Source: Rutidosis leptorrhynchoides (lineage: Eukaryota; Streptophyta; Magnoliopsida; Asterales; Asteraceae). From it: a stretch of 64,000 bases of DNA. How positions within the stretch are numbered: the stretch's first letter is position 1; each line of letters opens with the position of its first letter. A model generated the notes under the pieces. The model did not search any database. It had not been told where the DNA came from and saw only the letters and a program-made list of their open reading frames with translations. Of the stretch, positions 12,625 through 22,593 are shown in pieces. Made by a program: the position numbers and the translations under genes. Location of the stretch: assembly GCF_046630445.1 (NCBI RefSeq), contig NC_092341.1, positions 256,790,501-256,854,500 on the forward strand, in the 5' to 3' direction.

Positions 12625-13097
12625 TTAGATATCATTGATTATGCAAAACATCATTATAGCCTCTAGTGCAAGCATATTATCATACATGCTTGTTGGTTCA
12701 CGACACAATATGTTGCTAGGTATAATTTCAAATATATTGTTGACATTCTTACGAAGGTGACGAACACAAAAACGTCGATCTTCAAGACAAGGCGTCTCAA
12801 AACGAGACTTTGTAACTGTGCGAACAACTTCGTCGATGTTGCAGCTAGTGATTGATTGACCCATGCTACTGTGAAAAAGATTAGTAGATTAGAGTAGAAA
12901 AGCTTGTGTAGGTTTGCTAGCCCTAGCGCATCGTTGAACTTTTTCATCGTCCAGAGGTATCGTACGCCATCAATTTTGAAACACATTGTATTATTAGTAC
13001 GTCTAAATTCAACATGAATGTAGAACTCACGAACATGATCCGGATATATTACATAGGTGTTTGTAATAAAATTTTTCAGTTGCAAATCTTCAAACAT
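12625..13097 (-). pseudogene. Retroelement ORF1-like fragment in the MULE
   Basis: From 13097 on the minus strand the frame reads MFEDLQLKNFITNTYVIYPD then HVREFYIHVEFRRTNN and FKIDGVRYLWTMKKFNDALGL. The pattern VREFY...V-G-V-Y...FNDALGL resembles the N-terminal ORF1 domain of Athila-type plant retroelements. Upstream, another frame reads ELCYVHDFEQVNLKEE before a stop, so the start is frameshifted. The frame shifts again near 12864, where CTACTAATCTTTTTCACAG looks like an intron end. The last 240 bp read on as a Cys- and Arg-rich segment (FETPCLEDRRFCVRHLRK). Assignment is tentative. Confidence 0.45.
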
Positions 13098-13369
13098 TTG
13101 AAATTATCGCTCTTCTTTCAAATTGACCTGCTCAAAATCGTGAACATAACACAACTCTGCCCTACTAATTCGCCTTAAATAAATAGAAATTTCGTTCATA
13201 AATGATACATTAATAGCTCACCAGAAAGGTTATGTATGAAAGAAAAATTACTCGAAATGAGTTTGCGATAATTTGAAACAAGAAAGAAACGTGTGTTTAC
13301 ATAAAAAAAATTAAGGTTTCATGTCAGTGCACTAAATCGTATTTACCAAAATCGATTTCAGTTAAAGTT

Positions 13370-13619
13370 AACAAACCGTGTCTGGCTAACAAGGTTTCAG
13401 TAAAAGTTCAGACAAACCAGGTTTGCCAACCCCGGTTCTTGCAGGGTTAAATATCCGACCAAATTTACCAGCAAAAATTTCACATAATCACAAACCGAGT
13501 TTGGCAAATTCGGTTTGGTGTGATTTGTACTAAACCGAGTTTGACAAACTCAGGCATACTAGATTCGTAAGTCTATCATTCAAAATCCCGAAAATAAATA
13601 CTACTAAACCAAAAAATTC
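13370..13619. repeat. Right terminal inverted repeat of the MULE
   Basis: It is the inverted partner of 10265-10522 and ends CCAAAAAATTC next to the target duplication TTAAATACC. It carries AACCGAGTTTGGCAAATTCG and similar near-palindromic words. Confidence 0.8.
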
Positions 13620-13796
13620 TTAAATACCTTAATTTTTTTCGTTTTGTTTTTATATTACAAGCTAGCTCAACCCAAAAGTATAAACACATAGGACAAGGCA
13701 CAAATAACCTATGAGTCGTTTCTTATAAACTTAAAACACTTTGTGGCTCTAATTTGAATTGAAGTACTGCTGATAAAGTTACAATATATTGTATTC

Positions 13797-14068
13797 TGTT
13801 ATAATTCAGTAGGCTTATAACTACCTTTAGTGATTTGATTCTTGATTAAGAATACTATTAATGAAGTGTAAGAACAAAGATGATAATGGAGAAAGAAAGA
13901 AACACTTTGTAAGTGTGTGAAATGGTGCAAGTTTAATGCTTGCATTCATGAGTATTTATAGCCTAAAATCTCAATATAAAAATACATACTTTGTGTACCA
14001 AAATTGACTATATGTATACACCAAAATTGACTATCCATATCTATATTATTATTATTATTATTATAACA
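13797..14068 (-). repeat. 3' LTR of the copia element
   Basis: 272 bp running TGTTATAATTC to ATTATAACA. The termini form a 9-base inverted pair (TGTTATAAT/ATTATAACA). It ends in a shorter (ATT)n run than the 5' LTR. Confidence 0.97.
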
Positions 14069-14080
14069 CTCCCCCTTGGA
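14069..14080 (-). other. Polypurine tract of the copia element
   Basis: The minus strand reads TCCAAGGGGGAG directly before the 3' LTR, the expected primer for plus-strand DNA synthesis. Confidence 0.85.
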
Positions 14081-14229
14081 TAGCAATTTTATTTTGTTGA
14101 AGATCAACTATAAATTACTGCCTCGTTAAAAACCTTGCTAAAGAAAACCCAGTGGGAAAAAACTTTAGCTAAGGGAAAAAGAGTGCAGCATGGAGTTGAC
14201 TCCCCCTCAATTAGACATCGCTTCAGCTG

Positions 14230-14580
14230 TTACATCTTTTGAACATGTCTCATGCCAATGTTATGAACGTGTGTTCTGAAAATAGCAGTTGGAAGTGCTT
14301 TCGTGAAAAGATCAGCAGAGTTTTTGCTGGATTGCACATATCTCATTTCAATCTGGTTGTCCTTAATGAGATTTTGAGTGTATGAGAAGAATCTAGGTGG
14401 TATGTGTTTTGTTCGGTCACTTTTGATATACCCTTCTTTCATCTGTGCTATGCAAGCTGCATTATCTTCATAGATAGTTGTTGGACTTTTATCGCGTTCT
14501 AGTCCACAAGAATCAGTAATGAGTTGTGTCATTGATCTCAACCAAAAACATTCTCGAGTAGCTTCATGTAATGCAATCAC
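14230..14580 (-). pseudogene. Copia RNase H C-terminal part, severed by a nonsense codon
   Basis: The frame reads EATRECFWLR, YEDNAACIAQMKEGYIKSDR, TKHIPPRFFSY and SADLFTKALP, the usual end of a copia RNase H domain. It is in the same frame as pol: the codons between 14581 and 14613 continue TLVATSSNHAEV with no frameshift. Only the TAA at 14614-14616, where a Gln codon is usual after WRSQK, cuts it off. The domain is thus complete but split. Confidence 0.93.
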
Positions 14581-14613
14581 TTCGGCATGATTTGATGATG
14601 TAGCAACAAGTGT

Positions 14614-17600
14614 TTATTTTTGAGAACGCCATGATATTGCAGTACCTCCATTTAGGAATACATATCCAGTTTGAGATTTAGCTTTATGTGGATCAGATAA
14701 ATAACCTGCATCTGCATAACCAACCAAATCTTGTTTTGATTCGTTAGAATAAAATAATCCTAAATCAGTAGTTCCTCGAAGGTATCGAAATATGTGTTTG
14801 ATCCCATTCCAGTGTCTTTTGGTAGGAGCAGAGCTGAACCTTGCCAACAAATTAACTGCAAAAGAAATGTCAGGTCTTGTACAATTTGTAAGATACATAA
14901 GAGCTCCAATTGCACTGAGATATGGTACTTCTGGTCCAAGAATGTCTTCATGATCTTCACATGGACGAAATGGATCAGCTTCAACATTGAGTGATCTAAC
15001 AACCATAGGAGTACTTAATGGCTTTACCTTGTCCATATTGAAACGTTTCAAAATCTTTTCAGTATATGTTGTTTGATGTACAAGTAAACCATTAGGCATA
15101 TGCTCAATTTGTAAACCAAGGCAATACTTGGTTTTTCCGAGATCTTTCATTTCAAATTCTTTCTTTAGAAGTTGAATGGCTTCATGGATCTCTTTATTTG
15201 TACCTATGATGTTAAGATCATCAACATAAACAGCTATGATCACATATCCGGATGTTGTTTTCTTAATGAAAACACAAGGGCAAGTAAGGTTATTTGTATA
15301 CCCTTTGCTTATCAAGTAATCACTTAATCGGTTATACCACATACGTCCCGATTGTTTTAACCCATATAAAGATCTTTGTAATTTAATCGAATACATTTCT
15401 TTGGGTTTTGCATTTGATGCTTCTGGTACCTTAAATCCTTCAGGTATCTTCATATATATATCACTATCAAGTGATCCATATAGATAAGCAGTCACAACAT
15501 CCATGAGATGCATTTCTAAATTTTTAGAAACTGCCAGGCTGATTAAGTATCTAAAAGTAATTGCATCCATAACAGGGGAATAAGTTTCTTCATAATCAAT
15601 TCCTGGTCTTTGAGAAAAACCTTGAGCTACAAGTCTAGCTTTATACCTTGTAACTTCATTTTTCTCATTTCTTTTTCGGACAAAAATCCATCTGTATCCT
15701 ACAGGTTTCACATCTTTAGGAATGAGAATGATGGATCCGAAAACCTTTCTTTTATTGAGTGATTCTAATTCAGCTCGTATTGCTTCTTTCCATTGAGCCC
15801 AATCATGTCTATTTTGACATTCAACCATAGATGTTGGTTCTGGATCATCATCATTATTCATGATGTCATACGCAACATTAAATGAAAATTTCTCATCAAG
15901 ATTTTTCATTTCATTTCGGTTCCATAATATTTTTGAATATGCATAATTGATTGCAATTTCTGTATTGACATCATCAATCTCCTCTGCAGTAGGAGTACTG
16001 ATTTTTGGTTCTTCTTGAACACTTTCTTTTACCTCATTATCAGCTGATTTTCTTTTTCGAGGATTTTTATCTTTTGAACCAATTGGTCTTCCACGTTTCT
16101 GACGTGGCAAAGATTCATGAGTGACGTTATTGCCAGCTTTTGGAATTTCAATTCGAGCTGGAGTATTTACTGCTGGTATATATGATTTTGTCACCATTTT
16201 TGTATCTGTAAATGCATCAGGCAATTGATTTGCAAGTTCTTGTATATGCATTATCTTTTGAACTTCTGTCTCGCATTCTTTTGTGCGAGGATCAAGATAC
16301 TTTAATTGAGGTTCACACCATGAAACATCGTTTTCTTTATTTTTCATTTCTCCCCCTAATCTAGGGAACAATGTTTCATTAAAATGACAATCAGCAAAAC
16401 GTGCTGTAAAAACATCTCCTGTCATAGGTTCAATATACCTTATAATTGAAGATGTTTCATATCCAACATATATTCCCAACCTTCTTTGAGGACCCATTTT
16501 TGTACGTTGTGGTAGCGCAATTGGAACATACACTGCACAACCAAATGTTCTAAGGTGGGAAATATTTGGCTCTTGACCAAAAGCAAGTTGTAGGGGGGAA
16601 TATTTATGACTTGCACTCGGTCTGATGCGAATCAATGCAGCAGCATGTAAAATTGCATGACCCCATATAGATACAGGGAGTTTTGTTCTCATTATCAATG
16701 GTCTAGCAATTAACTGTAAACGTTTAATCAGTGACTCGGCTAAACCGTTTTGTGTATGCACATGAGCAACAGAATGTTCAACAACAATTCCTATAGACAT
16801 GCAATAGTCATTAAATGCTTGAGATGTAAACTCACCAGCATTATCAAGTCTCACCTTTTTAATGGTGTAATCAGGAAAATGTGCTCTCAATTTAATAATT
16901 TGGGCAAGAAATTTTGCAAATGCCACATTACGGCTTGATAACAGACAAACATGAGACCATCTGCTAGATGCGTCAATTAGAACCATGAAATATCTAAATG
17001 GTCCACATGGTGGATGAATTGGTCCACATATATCACCTTGAATTCTTTCAAGAAACATTGGTGATTCTTTCTCAACCTTAAGTGGTGAGGGTCTAGTTAT
17101 CAATTTTCCAAGAGAGCAAGATGTACATGGAACCATTGTATCATGATGGATTTTTCTATCCTTTAGTGGATGTCCATGAGTACATTCAATAATCCTTTTC
17201 ATCATTGTTGATCCTGGATGGCCTAATCTGTTATGCCATAAACTGAATACATCAGGATCAATATATTTTTCATTAACTACCATATGTGTTTCTGGTACAT
17301 TTATATGTGTATAATGTAATCCAGAACTAAGTCTTGGCAGTTTTTCAACCACATGACTCTTGTCAGTGATACTTAAATATTTCTCATTTTCTGTTGTTAC
17401 CGACTGATAATCATACCCATTAAGGTATATGTCGGAGAAACTCAATAAATTTCTACTTGACTTGGGAGAAAATAAGGCATTATTTATTAAAAATTTCGTA
17501 CCATTTGGTAGTATGAAATTTGCCTTTCCTATCCCCTTTATCAAGTTAGCAGGTCCTGATATTGTATGTATAGTTCCTTCCGTTGGTTTTAGATCAATAA

Positions 17601-17796
17601 AATATTTCTCGGATTTAAGTATAGTGTGTGTAGTTCCACTGTCTGCTATACAGAGATCTCCACCACTTAATTGATGTTGTGTTCCAGCAGAATTCATATT
17701 AAACTTCATATATAAGAAACAAACAGTAAGTATATAAATGTTACACAAAATGTTTATTACACACAAATAGATAAAACTGAAACATTTGACATACAT
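14614..17796 (-). pseudogene. Copia pol: protease, integrase, reverse transcriptase, start of RNase H
   Basis: The 1060-residue frame begins at ATG 17796; residues 1-35 are hydrophobic and probably not all translated. Protease has CIADSGTTHTIL with catalytic Asp near residue 52. Integrase has the LWHNRLGHPG...CTSC zinc-binding part, then the D,D-35-E core: GDICGP, LDNAGEFTS and GLAESLIKRL. Reverse transcriptase has RWIFVRKRNE, KARLVAQGFSQ, LDSDIYMKIPEGF, SLYGLKQSGRMW and the YVDD catalytic box. It ends in RNase H at WRSQK with a premature TAA. Apart from that stop the frame is intact. A 117-bp spacer separates it from gag, so pol would need its own expression route such as splicing. Confidence 0.95.
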
Positions 17797-17875
17797 AGAA
17801 TTGAAACATCAAACATAGAACTGGAACATTTGATAAAACATATAGAACTGAAACATTTGACAAAACATGATGACA
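17770..17875 (-). repeat. Short tandem repeats in the copia gag-pol spacer
   Basis: Four imperfect copies of about 25-28 bp with the plus-strand core GAACTGAAACATTTGA lie between the gag stop and pol. On the coding strand they read TCAAATGTTTCAGTTCTAT, and each ends in a TTTCAG-like word that could act as a splice acceptor. Confidence 0.7.
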
Positions 17876-17913
17876 AAGGTTAAATCGTTTATTTATAAAA
17901 GAAACATATTAAG

Positions 17914-18945
17914 TTAATTCAAGAAATCTTCATATAAATCGGATGGTTGCTCAGTGACTGTTGGATCAATATTATCCACAAAATTTACTTCCTTTTCTTT
18001 ACCTTTCAGCGAATCCTGATACATCTTAACAAGATGTTTAGATGTTCGGCAAGTATTAGCCCAGTGGCCCATTCTACCACATCTGTAGCAAGATTCTTCA
18101 GAATTTTTAGAAGAATTTTCTTCAACATCTTGTTTAGTGGGCTTGTTTTGTGGTTGATATTTATATTTTCGTGGATTATTATTTCTTTGACCACCACGGC
18201 CACGACCACGACCACGACCACGCCCATTACCATTACCATAAGGATGGTTTCTACCATAGTTATGGCTTTTGGCATGATGATGGTGATGGTTATTATAACC
18301 ACGACCTTGCCCGCGTCCTTGTCCCTGTTTATAATTATTTGCAGTATTTGCTTCAGGGATTGCAAGTGTACCAGTAGGGCGGGATTGCTGATTTTTCATT
18401 AATAGCTCATCATTTTGCTCTGCAACTAAGAGATATGAATTAAGTTCAGGATATGTTTTGAACTTTAGCATTCTCAAATTTCTTTGCACTGTGATGTTTG
18501 CAGCATTCATTGTGGAGAAAGTTTTCTCCATCATGTCTGCATCACTAATTTCATGTCCACAGAATTTAAGTTGTGAACATGTATTATACTGAGCTGAGCT
18601 GTATTCATTTACTTTCTTAAAGTCTTGGAACCTTAATGTTCTCCATTGTTCCATTGCAGCTGGAAGTAAAATTTCTCTTTGATTATTGAATCTGCTTTTG
18701 AGACCTTCCCATAAAACATGGGGATCTTCTACAGTCACATAATTATTTTGTAAGCATTCATCAATATGTTGATGAATAAAGCAACATGCCGTAGCTTGTT
18801 CTTTTTCAGAACAAGTGTTGTTTTCATTTATGGTTTCAAGAATGCCCATTGATTTAAGATGCATTTTTACTTTTATAACCCATGGCATGTAGTTGTTTCC
18901 AGTTGATTCTAAAGGAGTAAATTTAAGCTTTTCCAGATTCGACAT
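17914..18945 (-). CDS. Copia gag, complete
   Basis: The 343-residue frame starts MSNLEKLKFTPLES and includes the copia gag core (PWVIKVKMHLKSMG, LWEGLKSRF). A Gly/Arg/Asn-rich basic region with RGRGRGRGRGG and a His run follows near residues 200-260. The zinc knuckle CYRCGRMGHWANTC (CX2CX4HX4C) lies near residues 290-303, and the acidic tail ends EDFLN. Gag packages the element RNA into virus-like particles in the cytoplasm. The frame is open throughout. Its start follows the leader repeats at 19169-19302. Confidence 0.95.
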   Translation of the reverse strand: MSNLEKLKFTPLESTGNNYMPWVIKVKMHLKSMGILETINENNTCSEKEQATACCFIHQHIDECLQNNYVTVEDPHVLWEGLKSRFNNQREILLPAAMEQWRTLRFQDFKKVNEYSSAQYNTCSQLKFCGHEISDADMMEKTFSTMNAANITVQRNLRMLKFKTYPELNSYLLVAEQNDELLMKNQQSRPTGTLAIPEANTANNYKQGQGRGQGRGYNNHHHHHAKSHNYGRNHPYGNGNGRGRGRGRGRGGQRNNNPRKYKYQPQNKPTKQDVEENSSKNSEESCYRCGRMGHWANTCRTSKHLVKMYQDSLKGKEKEVNFVDNIDPTVTEQPSDLYEDFLN

Positions 18946-19168
18946 TTTCTATTATCAAAAATTAAAACAAACAACATGATAAATTAGAGTCAATTTATAT
19001 TCATAAGTATATAAACATTAAACATAAATTTAATATAACATAAATGATAAGTAGGTGACAGTGTCGACCATGTGTAAGCAATCATAAATAAATGTTATAT
19101 AACAAAAATATAAATATTAGTAAACATAAATGATAATTTGGCGACAGTGTCGACCATATATTTTTTCA

Positions 19169-19302
19169 GGTGGTATAACCGACCTATATCATTCTGGTGG
19201 TATAACCGACCATATATCATTTTGGTGGTATAACCGACCATATATCATTTTGGTGGTATAACCGACCATATATCATTTTGGTGGCAGAGCCAACCATATT
19301 TA
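19169..19302. repeat. 28-bp tandem repeat in the copia 5' leader
   Basis: Four full units of 27-28 bp (19169, 19196, 19224, 19252) with the core GGTGGTATAACCGACCATAT are followed by a diverged fifth (GGTGGCAGAGCCAACCATAT). Just upstream, GACAGTGTCGACCAT occurs twice (around 19057 and 19144). The repeats lie between primer site and gag. Confidence 0.9.
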
Positions 19303-19328
19303 GTATTAAGATTATCGTGCTGATAACG

Positions 19329-19606
19329 TGTTATAATTCAGTAGGCTTATAACTACCTTTAGTGATTTGATTCTTGATTAAGAATACTATTAATGAAGTG
19401 TAAGAACAAAGATGATAATGGAGAAAGAAAGAAACACTTTGTAAGTGTGTGAAATGGTGCAAGTTTAATGCTTGCATTCATGAGTATTTATAGCCTAAAA
19501 TCTCAATATAAAAATACATACTTTGTGTACCAAAATTGACTATATGTATACACCAAAATTGACTATCCATATCTATATTATTATTATTATTATTATTATT
19601 ATAACA
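19329..19606 (-). repeat. 5' LTR of the copia element
   Basis: 278 bp, identical by eye to the 3' LTR except for two more ATT units. The minus strand has a clear TATA box (GCTATAAATACTC). The sequence just inside (CGTTATCAGCACGATAATC, minus strand) is not the usual initiator tRNA-Met site, so the primer tRNA is unassigned. Confidence 0.97.
19485..19492 (-). promoter_or_regulatory. TATA box in the copia 5' LTR
   Basis: The minus strand reads TATAAATA within GGCTATAAATACTCATG, a strong plant TATA box placed to start the genomic RNA inside the LTR. Confidence 0.75.
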
Positions 19607-20795
19607 TATTCCTATTTCTAAACAACGTACGATTTTTTTTCTTCTAAACATAACATATATTAATTAATTCTTTCATATAAACTACCCTTTTCTACTTCCA
19701 TGAAAAATTTCTCAAGTTTCATATACTATTTCCTACTAATGGTTTTTAATAGGAAGTTATAACATCCTCATAACCATTCATAAACATGAAAAATAACAAC
19801 TAATTCTAGAAACCCTTTGAAGCCACAATAATACAAAAAATCTAGATTAAGGCTACTTAATCACCTTTTACAAACGTGTGATTTTGTGTACCTACAGCAC
19901 CAAGTGAAAGTTTGAATAGTTTTCAACCGTCGATTAAATCTTTCATCCGTAACTATCATGATCATCGCTATCTTCCAAATCCACGTCGGCACCTTTCAAA
20001 CGTTTTTAGTTTGAACGGGAACTACTAAGTGTTCTTTAAAAAGAATAGACCAAATGCATTCCACCTTTGATACAGAATCAAGTAAAGTATTAATTTTAAA
20101 CCATGTCTAAATATTTAATACTAATTCCCTTTCTACATCAGGAAAACTTTCTATTAATATATAGTTTAGGTGTTACACATCAGGCTCCAAATTAGCATAT
20201 AATCATAAACTAATGAGCAACATCTCATTAAACAATGTTTTAGCAGTACATATAATAGTGGATTAATTAATTACCACAACACGTGTCCGCAACCTGACTC
20301 ATCGCCTTTTATATATTCTATCGCGATATAGTAACCAGAAGCTTCGATCTACGGCTCATAAACTCGTGATATTTTGTTGTATTAACATATGTTAAACAAA
20401 GATTGGACATGGGGCTGTTTTCAAGGAGACACCAACAACCACTATGTTAGTTTTTTAAGCTAGATTATTAAGACAGTGCTTTTTTTTTAGATTCTGTATT
20501 ATCATTGAAAATATGACTTAATCTTTCTAAAGTAGTCTTCATATAAGGAATGTTTTCTTTGATGTTTAAGTAGTAAAGACACATGCTTGACACTAATTGG
20601 GTAGAGATTGATGTTTCAACACTTAGGGAGACACAAGTTCATAATTTAACTTATTAACTCAATTATTTATTTATAAAGTCCATGATAAGATCTTATAAAG
20701 GTGAGTGTTATTAAGATTGTGAGATCATCATATCTAAAAGGGGCACTGAGTTTGCTGATGCTAACTAGAGAATACTTATTATCTATTTATACACA
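19607..20795. other. Intergenic region upstream of the MYB gene
   Basis: No open frame or recognised repeat. It presumably holds the MYB promoter. An ACGTG core (ACAACACGTGTCCGC) lies near 20277-20290, as in ABA- or light-response elements. This is suggestive only. Confidence 0.5.
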
Positions 20796-20806
20796 TATAT
20801 ATAAAG
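20796..20806 (+). promoter_or_regulatory. TATA box of the MYB gene
   Basis: TATATATAAAG lies 78 bp upstream of the ATG at 20884. A start site around 20830 would give a 5' leader of about 50 nt. Confidence 0.65.
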
Positions 20807-20883
20807 GGGTTGTTTCAAGTTAAAGAGCAATTGTGTCACAAGAGTTGGAGACAAGATAAATTAAGTGCAAAAAAATAACGAAA

Positions 20884-21936
20884 ATGGACGGTACGATGGG
20901 GTGGAGAATAGCAGATCAAGAATGGAGGAAGGGGCCTTGGACACCTGCAGAGGATAAGTTGCTTTCAGATTACGTTGCGTTACATGGTGAGGGAAGATGG
21001 AGCTCAGTAGCTGGTTGTTCAGGTAAGTTTTATGTCTATAACATAAGTTTCATATAAGTTTTCTGTTATGTACTACCTTTTTTTGAACAGCTAAACTTCA
21101 ATAAAAAAGAAACCTCTAGCAAGGAGCTAGAGGTTATGTAGTATATTTGTACTAATGAGAAAACAACTTTGAGTATTACAAAAAGTTTCAATTGTTGCAT
21201 CAAGTATATTTCTGGTTTATGTTAATTTTTCCCTAAATATTGAGTTTGATTATTAATTTTAGGATTGAAGAGAAATGGGAAGAGTTGTAGGTTGAGATGG
21301 GTGAACTACTTACGACCGGGTCTTAAGAAAGGCCAGTTAACGCCTCAAGAAGAAGGCATCATAATCGAGCTTCACGCTTTATGGGGAAACAAGTAAGTTC
21401 GTCTCGTTTTTATATTTTATTTTTCTCACTTTATATAGGTTAAATTGTATATTGATCTTTAAAACTTACAATATTTATATGTTTCGCTTTATAGGTGGTC
21501 TACGATAGCCAGATATTTGCCAGGAAGAACGGATAATGAAATCAAGAATTATTGGAGAACTCATTTCAAAAAGCAAGAAAAACCAAGTAAGAATAAGAAA
21601 AATAGAAAATTTGAAGATCATAATAGTTACACTGAAGACCAAATGGTTAAGGGAACAATAAACAATACAAAGTTAGATGAATCAGAAGAAAACAACATAG
21701 GCATGATCATTGAACAAACCCATGTCATGCTACAAGAAACTGCAACTAATTTTACATCCCCAATGGCTACCGGCGTGCAACATCAACAAAACCCGTGTAT
21801 GTTGGCTCAAGATGTTGCAAGCTGGTGGGACACTGTAGCGGATGATGGACTTTGGAGTGGATTTATGTGGAATCAAGATCACGATCATCATCCAAATCAA
21901 GCTATGGTTGAACAACCATTTACTCCATGTTTTTGA
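20884..21936 (+). CDS. R2R3-MYB transcription factor, three exons
   Basis: Exons are 20884-21022, 21263-21392 and 21495-21936, joined by GT..AG introns of 240 and 102 bp. The second exon of 130 nt and the intron positions are standard for R2R3-MYB genes. The 236-residue product has R2 at about residues 15-66 ([36 protein letters not shown]) and R3 at 67-117 ([39 protein letters not shown]). The tail is acidic with Trp/Asp-rich [17 protein letters not shown], a likely activation segment. It should bind MYB-core or AC-type DNA in the nucleus. The NYWRTHFKK end recalls the MYB27/48/59-type groups, but the subgroup and target pathway are not certain. No damage is visible. Confidence 0.93.
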
Positions 21937-22304
21937 ATCTTGAGATTGCATATTCTATGAGCATTAATCAAGAAATAGATATCATTTTTTGGGTTGTATT
22001 ATGTCCTAAATAATAAATACAAATATTAGAATAATATGTTTCTCAATTTAGTACCAATCATTAAGCTAGCTTGTAACTCAATCTTGAAAGTGATTGTGAC
22101 TCTGAGTTGAGTTTCAGTAGTTATTGCCTTAAGTACATTCATATTACAGTTTAAAACAGTGTAACTTAAACACCTCGGTTAAAGATTGTTGTAATTTGTA
22201 TAGTATGATACTCTTTCTCAAAAAGATTCTTTAAAAAACACTTAATCAATGTATGTAATTGGATTCATCAAATTAGTGATTTATATCAAATCTTGTTTGT
22301 TTTT
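21937..22304. other. MYB 3' flank
   Basis: AT-rich sequence holding the probable 3' UTR. AATAATAAATAC near 22009 could serve as a poly(A) signal. The last 16 bp (22289-22304) are the left copy of the SINE target duplication. Confidence 0.5.
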
Positions 22305-22593
22305 TCTTAACAGCAGTTCGGGATCACCCAGGGGGACTAAACCACTCACGCGATCATCTTCGGCAGTTGCATAACCTGCCCCCAACTGCTGCCCTATAGA
22401 AAACCTGGACCAATTCGAGAGCATGACCGGTAAAAACTCCCTCCACGCTGGCCTCGCAACGCAATGTGTGAAATGAGTGGATTTCAAAGTCAGGGGATAA
22501 CCTTGTGTGCAATGTTGTAGTTCCCGGAAGTAGAACTCCGAACTTCTAACAAAGAGTGTCAGACAACTACCACTTAAGCTACTACAAAAGGTT
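22305..22593 (-). mobile_element. tRNA-derived SINE with 16-bp TSD
   Basis: The 289-bp element is flanked by 16-bp direct repeats AATCTTGTTTGTTTTT (22289-22304 and 22594-22609). On the minus strand its head carries an RNA polymerase III A box, TAGCTTAAGTGG (22570-22581), and about 35 nt on a B-box-like AGTTCGGAGTT (22534-22544). The tail ends GTTAAGAAAAAA. Internal promoter, A-rich tail and a long target duplication together identify a SINE. It lies 370 bp downstream of the MYB gene and points towards it. Confidence 0.83.

Larger units (their letters stand above)
10265..13619. mobile_element. Mutator-like element carrying captured gene fragments (Pack-MULE type)
   Basis: The ends GAATTTTTTGG and CCAAAAAATTC are inverted, and the inverted similarity extends about 250 bp inwards. 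It is flanked by a nearly perfect 9-bp duplication, TCAAATACC at 10256-10264 and TTAAATACC at 13620-13628. Long terminal inverted repeats with a 9-bp duplication are the hallmark of Mutator-like elements. No MULE transposase is visible. The 3355-bp element instead holds an HROB-like fragment and a GRF zinc-finger fragment on the plus strand, and a retroelement ORF1-like fragment on the minus strand. The outer boundaries were placed by eye where the two arms stop matching. Confidence 0.8.
13797..19606 (-). mobile_element. Complete young Ty1/copia retrotransposon, TSD TATTC
   Basis: Two LTRs (13797-14068 and 19329-19606) bracket gag and pol on the minus strand. The 5-bp target duplications TATTC at 13792-13796 and 19607-19611 are identical. 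Apart from two extra ATT units in the 5' LTR, I see no difference between the LTRs, so the insertion is very recent. Domain order is gag, protease, integrase, reverse transcriptase, RNase H, as in Ty1/copia. The total of 5810 bp and short LTRs suggest an Ale-like lineage, but this is not certain. A single nonsense codon separates the RNase H end from the rest of pol. Confidence 0.97.
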
